Below are positions 7,032 through 11,655 of a stretch of 13,135 nt of DNA, in pieces. The DNA comes from Caulobacteraceae bacterium. Lineage in GTDB: Bacteria > Pseudomonadota > Alphaproteobacteria > Caulobacterales > Caulobacteraceae. Each line of letters opens with the position of its first letter. Positions within the stretch are counted from its first letter, which is position 1. The position numbers and the translations under genes were made by a program. The notes beneath the pieces were generated by a model. The model searched no databases. It was not told the origin of the DNA and saw only the letters and a list, made by a program, of their open reading frames with translations. Where the stretch lies: contig SDZP01000061.1 in the NCBI GenBank assembly GCA_004144935.1, forward strand, positions 1 through 13,135, written 5' to 3'.

Positions 7032-8656
7032 GCCCCTTCATCGCCGCCTTGCTGACCGCCCCGGCCGATCGCGTCTTCTTCACGGGCGAGCGCGACGTCA
7101 CCGCCGGCCAGATCCGGGCGACCGCAGCTGATCTGGCGGCGCGTATCGGCGGCGACGCGCCGCTGTTCCTGCATACCGCCTCGGCGGCCAGGTTTACGGC
7201 CACCCTGTTGGCCGCCGCCCTCGCGGGCCGGGCGCTCGTGTTGCCGGCCCATACCCAGGCCGCCTACCTCGCCGAGGTCGGCGGGACCGGCGCCCTGCTG
7301 CTCGACGACGCCGCCATCGCCCTGTCGGACGCCGCCGACGCCGAGCCCGGCGATGCCGCCGCTGACGTCGCCCTGACCTTCTTCACCTCGGGCTCGACCG
7401 GCGTCCCCAAGCGCATCGAACGCCGCCTGGCGCAGCTGGAGACCGAGGCGCGCGCCCTTGAGGCCGTGTTCGGGCGCGAGGCCGGGGCGGTGCAGGCCAC
7501 CGTGTCGCACCAGCACATCTACGGCCTCATCTACCGCATCGTCTGGCCGCTGATGGCCGGCCGGCCCAGCGCCGACCGGGCGGCCGAATACTGGGAAAAT
7601 CTCGACGGCAAGCTGGGCGCGGGGGCGACCCTGATCTCCAGCCCGGCCCACCTGACCCGCCTGCCGCCGGGCATGGACCTCGCCGCCCAGGCGCCGGACC
7701 TGATCTTCTCCTCCGGCCAGTTGCTGCAGACCCCGGCGGCTCTGGCCTGCACCGCCGCCTTCGGCCGGCCGGTCACCGAGGTGCTGGGCAGCACCGAGAC
7801 CGGCGGCGTCGCCTGGCGCCGCCAGCAGGCCGGCGACGAGCCCTGGACGCCGTTCGAGGTCGTCACCCTCGGCTGGGGCGAGGACGGCGCCTTGAGCGTC
7901 ACCACCCCCTACCTCGACGGCGACGAGCCCTTCCCGATGGGCGATCGCGGGGAGGCGCTGGCGGACGGTCGCTTCCGCCTGCTCGGCCGCGCTGACCGCA
8001 TGGAGAAGATCGACGGCAAGCGGGTCTCGCTCACCCGCGTCGAGGAGGCCCTGGCCGCCCTGCCGCAGGCTGTCGAGGCCGCCGCCTTCACCCTGCCCGG
8101 TCGCAAGAGCGCCCTGGCCGCCGTTGTCGCCCTCAGCGCCGAAGGGCGTACAGCCCTGCAGGTCGAAGGCGCCTTTCGTCTCGGGCGCCATCTTCGCGCC
8201 GCCTTGGCCGATAGACTGGAGCCGATAGAGAGGCCCAAACACTGGCGCTTCGTCGATCGCCTGCCGACCGATGCCCAGGGGAAACGCCGCTTGAGTGACC
8301 TTCGCGCCCTGTTCGACGCGCCGCGCCTGCCGCCGTTCGACGTGGTCGCCCGGGATGGGGATGTCGCGCATCTGAAGGTCAGCCTGCCGCCCACCCTGGC
8401 CTGGTTCCAGGGCCATTTCCCCGGCGAGCCGATCCTGCCGGGCATCAGTCAGGTCCACATGGCGGTGCTGCTGTCCGCCCAGGTGCTGGGCTGGACTCCG
8501 GAGGGCGCCGATCTGAACCGCGTCAAGTTCAAGGACATCGTCCGGCCGGGCGAGACCCTGGACCTGACCCTCACCGCCGAGCGCGACAAGGGCCGGCTAA
8601 GCTTCCGCTGGCTGCGGGCCAACGGCGGCGAGGCTTCCTCCGGAAGTATCGGCTAA
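7028..8656 (+). CDS. AMP-ligase fused to a hot-dog 3-hydroxyacyl-ACP dehydratase domain (ApeH-ApeI-like)
   Basis: A 542-residue two-domain enzyme. Residues 1-430 are an ANL-family adenylating ligase with a phosphate-binding loop TSGSTGVPK (120-128), GSTETGGVAW (254-263), GDRGEALADGRFRLLGRADR (305-324) with EKIDGKRVSL following, and a candidate C-terminal catalytic Lys419 (TDAQGKRRL). Residues about 440-542 are a FabZ/ApeI-like hot-dog domain with GHFPGEPILPGISQVH (462-477), where His463 is the expected catalytic histidine. The FabZ glutamate position is occupied by His477. The first domain would activate a carboxylic acid as its adenylate and load it on an ACP; the second would dehydrate a 3-hydroxyacyl-ACP. 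In the Escherichia coli cluster these are, to my knowledge, separate proteins. The GTG at 7028 is chosen (GGGAG 8 bases upstream, GTGA overlap); the GTG at 7004 adds eight residues. Confidence 0.88.
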   Translation: MSPFIAALLTAPADRVFFTGERDVTAGQIRATAADLAARIGGDAPLFLHTASAARFTATLLAAALAGRALVLPAHTQAAYLAEVGGTGALLLDDAAIALSDAADAEPGDAAADVALTFFTSGSTGVPKRIERRLAQLETEARALEAVFGREAGAVQATVSHQHIYGLIYRIVWPLMAGRPSADRAAEYWENLDGKLGAGATLISSPAHLTRLPPGMDLAAQAPDLIFSSGQLLQTPAALACTAAFGRPVTEVLGSTETGGVAWRRQQAGDEPWTPFEVVTLGWGEDGALSVTTPYLDGDEPFPMGDRGEALADGRFRLLGRADRMEKIDGKRVSLTRVEEALAALPQAVEAAAFTLPGRKSALAAVVALSAEGRTALQVEGAFRLGRHLRAALADRLEPIERPKHWRFVDRLPTDAQGKRRLSDLRALFDAPRLPPFDVVARDGDVAHLKVSLPPTLAWFQGHFPGEPILPGISQVHMAVLLSAQVLGWTPEGADLNRVKFKDIVRPGETLDLTLTAERDKGRLSFRWLRANGGEASSGSIG

Positions 8657-8664
8657 AGGCCGAT
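8648..8664 (+). other. Small hairpin at the end of the polyene/lipid operon
   Basis: ATCGGC (8648-8653) and GCCGAT (8659-8664) form a 6-base-pair stem with the TAA stop codon in its 5-base loop. No T-run follows, so it is not a convincing intrinsic terminator. It may protect the 3' end or be chance. Confidence 0.3.
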
Positions 8665-8698
8665 TACCATCTCCGGGTGACTTTTCGGGCTATTGGCG

Positions 8699-8727
8699 TT
8701 AAGGACTGTCCATCGCTGGCCTAGACC
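8699..8727 (+). promoter_or_regulatory. Weak candidate promoter of the 113-residue protein gene
   Basis: TTAAGG (8699-8704) and TAGACC (8722-8727) are 17 bases apart in the 188-base gap after the operon. The remaining leader (8728-8844) holds a 10-base palindrome GCCTGCAGGC (about 8772-8781) and an inverted repeat CATGGG-TC-CCCATG (8794-8807). It contains no other gene that I can support. Confidence 0.27.
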
Positions 8728-8844
8728 CTTGGGCGCCAGTGACTGGGAGAGCGGCCGAGTCGCCTGCTCCCGCCTGCAGGCTGTGGCGCGACACATGGGT
8801 CCCCATGATCATCGCGCCCGCGGCCGTCCCTGACAGGAGACCCC

Positions 8845-9186
8845 ATGATCGAGGAAGGATTCGTCCGCCTCTACGCCAACGACTTCGCCAGCCTGGCGGC
8901 CCGCGCCGAGGCCGGGGTCGAGGTAGAGGCGCTGGTCCAGAAGCGGATCAGCGAAGCGCGCAGCCATGCGGCGCTGATGGACGCGCGCAAGGGCGACGGA
9001 CATCTGCCGGCGGTCGCCGACCGCCTGGTCGAGGAAGCCGGCCGCACCAGCAGCCGGGTCGTGCGCGAAATGCAGGATGTGGCCGGGGCCATGGCCCGCC
9101 GTCGCGAGTTCCTGGAACGCGTCGCCGACATCCTGCGCACGCCGCCGGCGGCGGCCAAGGCCACGATGGCTGTGCGTCAGGCCTGA
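8845..9186 (+). CDS. Hypothetical helical protein, 113 residues
   Basis: I do not recognise this family. The protein is soluble, charged and almost entirely helical by composition, with heptad-like stretches at about 14-50 (LAARAEAGVEVEALVQKRI) and 58-97 (ADRLVEEAGRTSSRVVREMQ and then MARRREFLERVADILR). It has no signal peptide, membrane segment or cysteine. An AGGAG placed 5 bases before the ATG is the best ribosome binding site in the window, and codon use matches its neighbours, so it is very likely a real gene. It stands alone on its strand, convergent with cspA, and shares the terminator at 9205-9247. The leader repeats the word CCCCATGATC exactly 40 bases upstream of the start context. 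A dimeric or coiled-coil adaptor role is possible, but nothing proves it. Confidence 0.75.
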   Translation: MIEEGFVRLYANDFASLAARAEAGVEVEALVQKRISEARSHAALMDARKGDGHLPAVADRLVEEAGRTSSRVVREMQDVAGAMARRREFLERVADILRTPPAAAKATMAVRQA

Positions 9187-9204
9187 CGGTCTTTCCAGAT
9201 CGGC

Positions 9205-9247
9205 AACGAAAAAGGGCCGGCTCCTCGCGGAGCCGGCCCTTCTCGTT
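9205..9247. terminator. Strong hairpin terminator shared by convergent genes
   Basis: A perfect 13-base-pair stem runs from 9212-9224 to 9229-9241 (AAGGGCCGGCTCC with its complement) around a TCGC loop. A further AACGA/TCGTT pairing (9205-9209 with 9243-9247) extends it. Read on the minus strand the stem ends in CCCTTTTTCG, a good T-run for terminating cspA. On the plus strand the tail (CCCTTCTCGTT) is weaker but serviceable for the 113-residue gene. Confidence 0.88.
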
Positions 9248-9266
9248 GGTTACGCTCGAAAGCTTA

Positions 9267-9473
9267 TTAAGCCTGGAGGTTGCCAGCGGACATCTTGCCG
9301 CTACGCTTGTCCTTCTCGAGTTCGTACGTGATCTTCTGACCTTCTTCGAGGCCGCGGAGACCCGCGCGCTCGACGGCCGAGATGTGCACGAAGACGTCAG
9401 CGCCACCTTCATCGGGTTGGATGAAGCCGAAGCCTTTGGTTCCGTTGAACCACTTGACGGTGCCGGTAGACAT
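9267..9473 (-). CDS. cspA: CspA-family cold-shock protein
   Basis: A 68-residue single cold-shock domain, the full family length. The RNA-binding motifs are intact: KWFNGTKGFGFI (RNP1 region, about 7-18) and VFVHISAV (RNP2, about 27-34), followed by the basic end EKDKRSGKMSAGNLQA. Such proteins bind single-stranded RNA and DNA and act as RNA chaperones that melt secondary structure and can antiterminate transcription. Whether this copy is cold-induced or constitutive cannot be told from the protein. The ATG (minus strand, 9473) is preceded by AAGGA about 9 bases upstream. Upstream lies a long gap shared with the divergent 83-residue gene. The transcript ends at the strong hairpin just after the gene. 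Confidence 0.97.
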   Translation of the reverse strand: MSTGTVKWFNGTKGFGFIQPDEGGADVFVHISAVERAGLRGLEEGQKITYELEKDKRSGKMSAGNLQA

Positions 9474-9761
9474 ATTGGGTAGTCCTTAGTTCATGAGTTC
9501 TCGCCCGTGCGCATGTCGCGCGAGCGATCAATTTCGAGATGGTCGGGGTGCAGGTCCGGGCGCTTCAGTGAGTGAAGCATGGATATACGGCCGAACCGAA
9601 ACGAATTCGATGGCTCAAAACTGACAGGTCTTCGAAGGTTTCGCAAGAAATATTTCCAGAAGTGTTTTGGCCGGCCTCGTATTGCGGCGCACGCATCCCG
9701 ATATGACTTTCAGGCGTTTTGTCGATGGACGGCGAATCCTGCCCGACATCGGAGCTCCCAA
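9474..9761. other. Divergent intergenic region between cspA and the 83-residue gene
   Basis: A 288-base gap that is visibly more AT-rich than its flanks between about 9575 and 9720. It should hold both divergent promoters and the cspA leader. I could not pick a confident cspA promoter. For the rightward gene, TTGCGG (9682-9687) with GATATGAC (9700-9707) is a weak Caulobacter-style candidate. Within the presumed cspA leader, GCTTCA-N5-TGAAGC (9562-9578) could form a short stem, possibly a thermosensitive leader element. An in-frame extension of the 83-residue gene runs back to 9579, but its composition (Lys/Arg/Phe-rich, unlike the gene) argues that it is non-coding. Confidence 0.5.
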
Positions 9762-10013
9762 ATGACCCTTCTTGACCGCCTGCCTGGAATGACCGACGCC
9801 GAGGTCATCAACCTGCTGGCCAACGCCCGCCGCCTCAGCGAGGGCGCCGATCCGGTCCGCGCCGCGGCCGCCGGAGAGATCCTCCCGGCCCTCGAAACCG
9901 AAGCCGAAACCCGCAGCGCGGCCAAATCGGCCGCCCTGTCCGCCGCTCGCAAGGCCCGCGTCCCGACCAAGCGCAAGGCCGCCGTGGAAACCGCCGTCGT
10001 CGAAGTCGCCTGA
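9762..10013 (+). CDS. Conserved-looking small hypothetical protein, 83 residues
   Basis: A small soluble protein with two parts: an N-terminal helical segment, MTLLDRLPGMTDAEVINLLA (1-20) continuing to about residue 48, and an alanine/lysine/arginine-rich tail at 51-76 (AAKSAALSAARKARVPTKRK). I do not recognise a named family; the composition is reminiscent of small alphaproteobacterial proteins of unknown function. The basic tail could touch nucleic acid or a partner, but that is speculation. The ATG at 9762 is chosen because GGAG (9751-9754) sits 7 bases upstream. Upstream in-frame codons to 9579 have different composition and no ribosome site. It diverges from cspA and is followed by a palindrome CGCGATCGCG (10015-10024) and a terminator-like hairpin. 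Confidence 0.72.
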   Translation: MTLLDRLPGMTDAEVINLLANARRLSEGADPVRAAAAGEILPALETEAETRSAAKSAALSAARKARVPTKRKAAVETAVVEVA

Positions 10014-10061
10014 CCGCGATCGCGACAAACGGCGACCGCGCGAAAAACGCCGCCATCCTGC

Positions 10062-10108
10062 AACCGCTTCAGCCACTCCCCGTTCAGGGTGAGGGGTGGA
10101 GCGGTTTT
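10062..10108 (+). terminator. Hairpin with T-run between the 83-residue gene and the KaiC-like gene
   Basis: AACCGCT (10062-10068) pairs with AGCGGTT (10100-10106). Inside it, CCA/TGG (10073-10075 with 10097-10099) and CCCC/GGGG (10078-10081 with 10093-10096) continue the stem with small bulges. TTTT at 10105-10108 follows. It could end the small gene's transcript or act as a leaky attenuator before the KaiC-like gene, whose ribosome site begins only 18 bases later. The early GTG at 10096 lies inside the stem. Confidence 0.5.
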
Positions 10109-10134
10109 GCGCCCGAAACAATGCCGGAGGGGCA

Positions 10135-11655
10135 GTGCCGACGACAGCGACAGTCTCAGGACCCGCGGACGATCCCGTGAGGATTTCGACCGGCAACACG
10201 GGCCTGGACGACATTCTGATGGGCGGCCTCGATGCCGACCGGATGTATCTCTACGAAGGCCGACCAGGCACCGGCAAGACCACGATCGCCCTGCAGTTCC
10301 TGCTGGAAGGCGCCCGGCAGGGCGAGCGGGTTCTCTACATCAGTCTGTCGGAGACACGGCGCGAACTCGACCTGGTCGCCCGCCGGCATGGCTGGGACAT
10401 CAGCGGTATCGACCTCTTCGAACTGGTGCCGCCAGAGAACATCCTCGATCCGGAACGGGAATTGACGGTCCTGCACCCGGCGGAGGTCGAACTCAGCGAG
10501 ACCACCAAGCTGATCTTCGAGCAGGTCGAGGCGATCAACCCGACGCGTCTGGTCGTCGACAGCCTGTCGGAACTGCGCCTTCTGGCCCAGAGCTCGCTGC
10601 GCTATCGCCGCCAGATCCTGGCTCTGAAACACTTCTTCACCACGCGCCGCTGCACCGTGGTCCTGCTTGACGACCTGACCGCCCACGAAAACGACCTTCA
10701 GCTACATTCCATCAGCCACGGCGTTGTGTTGCTGGAGCAGCTGGCTATCGAGTATGGGGCCGAGCGCCGCCGCCTGCGGGTGGTCAAGATGCGCGGCATC
10801 AACTTCCGCGGCGGCTTCCATGACTTCAAGATCGAGAAGGGCGGGCTGGCCATCTATCCTCGCCTGGTCGCCTCGGAGCATCACGCCACATTCGCTGGGA
10901 CCTTCACCCCCAGCGGCAACGCCGAGCTCGATCGGCTGCTTGGCGGAGGGCTGGAACGGGGCACCAACGCCCTGCTGATTGGGGCTGCCGGGGTCGGCAA
11001 ATCATCGGTCGCCCTGTCCTACGCCATTGCCGCCGCCGATCGCGGAGAGCGTGCGGTGTACTTCGCCTTCGATGAGGGGCGCGGCACGCTGGAGGCCCGC
11101 GCCCAGACGCTCGGGCTGCCGCTGCAGAACAAGCTCGAGAGCGGCCTGATCCAGTATCGCCAGATCGATCCGGCAGAGATGTCGCCCGGCGAGTTCGCCG
11201 ACGCCGTCATCCGCAGCGTCGAGGAGGGCGGCGCGCGGGTCGTCATCATCGACAGCCTCAACGGCTATCTCAACGCCATGCCGGACGGGCGCTTCCTGGT
11301 CCTGCAGATGCACGAACTGCTCAGCTACCTGGCCCAGCAGGGTGTCCTCACCATTCTCGTCCTGGCCCAGCACGGCCTGGTCGGGCCGATGGAGACGCCG
11401 CTCGACATCAGCTACCTCAGTGATGCAGTGATCATGCTGCGCTACTTCGAACATGCCGGCGTCGTGCGCCGCGCCCTGTCGGTGGTAAAGAAGCGCAGCG
11501 GCAACCACGAACATACCATCCGGGAGTTCAAGCTGTCAGGGCAGGGCATTTCCGTCGGACCGCCACTGACCCAGTTCAGCGGCATCTTCTCGGGCACCCC
11601 GACCTACCTCGGCGACGCCGGGCCTTTGCTGGACCTGCAGGACCATGGCGCGTAG
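10135..11655 (+). CDS. KaiC-like double-domain RecA-superfamily ATPase
   Basis: A 506-residue protein with two tandem KaiC/RecA-type ATPase domains. Domain 1 begins ISTGNTGLDDILMGGL and has Walker A GRPGTGKT (42-49) and Walker B LVVDSL. Domain 2 begins TFTPSGNAELDRLLGGGLE, with Walker A GAAGVGKS (283-290) and Walker B VVIIDSLNGY. The acidic catalytic position of KaiC (two adjacent glutamates) reads Ser72-Glu73 in domain 1 and Asp313-Glu314 in domain 2. At the KaiC phosphorylation site the sequence is DISYLSD (424-430), so Ser is kept and the neighbouring Thr is Tyr427. It probably forms ATP-dependent hexamers in the cytoplasm and controls the overlapping kinase gene's product; this is inferred. 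The start at GTG 10135 (GGAGG 4 bases upstream) is preferred over GTG 10096, which lies in a hairpin. No kaiA or kaiB is present. Confidence 0.9.
   Translation: MPTTATVSGPADDPVRISTGNTGLDDILMGGLDADRMYLYEGRPGTGKTTIALQFLLEGARQGERVLYISLSETRRELDLVARRHGWDISGIDLFELVPPENILDPERELTVLHPAEVELSETTKLIFEQVEAINPTRLVVDSLSELRLLAQSSLRYRRQILALKHFFTTRRCTVVLLDDLTAHENDLQLHSISHGVVLLEQLAIEYGAERRRLRVVKMRGINFRGGFHDFKIEKGGLAIYPRLVASEHHATFAGTFTPSGNAELDRLLGGGLERGTNALLIGAAGVGKSSVALSYAIAAADRGERAVYFAFDEGRGTLEARAQTLGLPLQNKLESGLIQYRQIDPAEMSPGEFADAVIRSVEEGGARVVIIDSLNGYLNAMPDGRFLVLQMHELLSYLAQQGVLTILVLAQHGLVGPMETPLDISYLSDAVIMLRYFEHAGVVRRALSVVKKRSGNHEHTIREFKLSGQGISVGPPLTQFSGIFSGTPTYLGDAGPLLDLQDHGA

Noticed and set aside
6956..8458. 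500-codon open frame antisense to the AMP-ligase
   Set aside because: The plus-strand frame has clear adenylation and dehydratase motifs and fits the operon overlaps. The antisense translation shows no motif.
1857..8656. The oxygenase operon and the polyene-like operon considered as a single gene cluster
   Set aside because: A 151-base gap with its own weak promoter candidate separates them, whereas genes within each operon overlap or are within 22 bases. No biochemical link can be shown from sequence, although co-regulation is not excluded.
8739..9482. Plus-strand open frame of 247 codons spanning the 113-residue gene and the antisense of cspA
   Set aside because: It runs through the strong terminator hairpin and across two better supported genes in other frames. 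The product is Arg/Gly/Pro-rich without motifs.
9579..9761. N-terminal extension of the 83-residue protein to an ATG at 9579
   Set aside because: The extension has a different composition (Lys/Arg/Phe-rich), no Shine-Dalgarno sequence, and lies in the AT-rich divergent promoter region. The ATG at 9762 has GGAG at good spacing.
10015..10024. CGCGATCGCG palindrome considered as a regulatory site
   Set aside because: Ten-base GC palindromes of this kind are expected by chance and as common words in genomes of this composition. It has no T-run and no second copy nearby.
10096..10134. GTG at 10096 as the start of the KaiC-like gene
   Set aside because: This codon lies within the stem of the hairpin at 10062-10108, and the extra 13 residues (MERFCARNNAGGA) are not like KaiC N termini. 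GTG 10135 has GGAGG immediately upstream.
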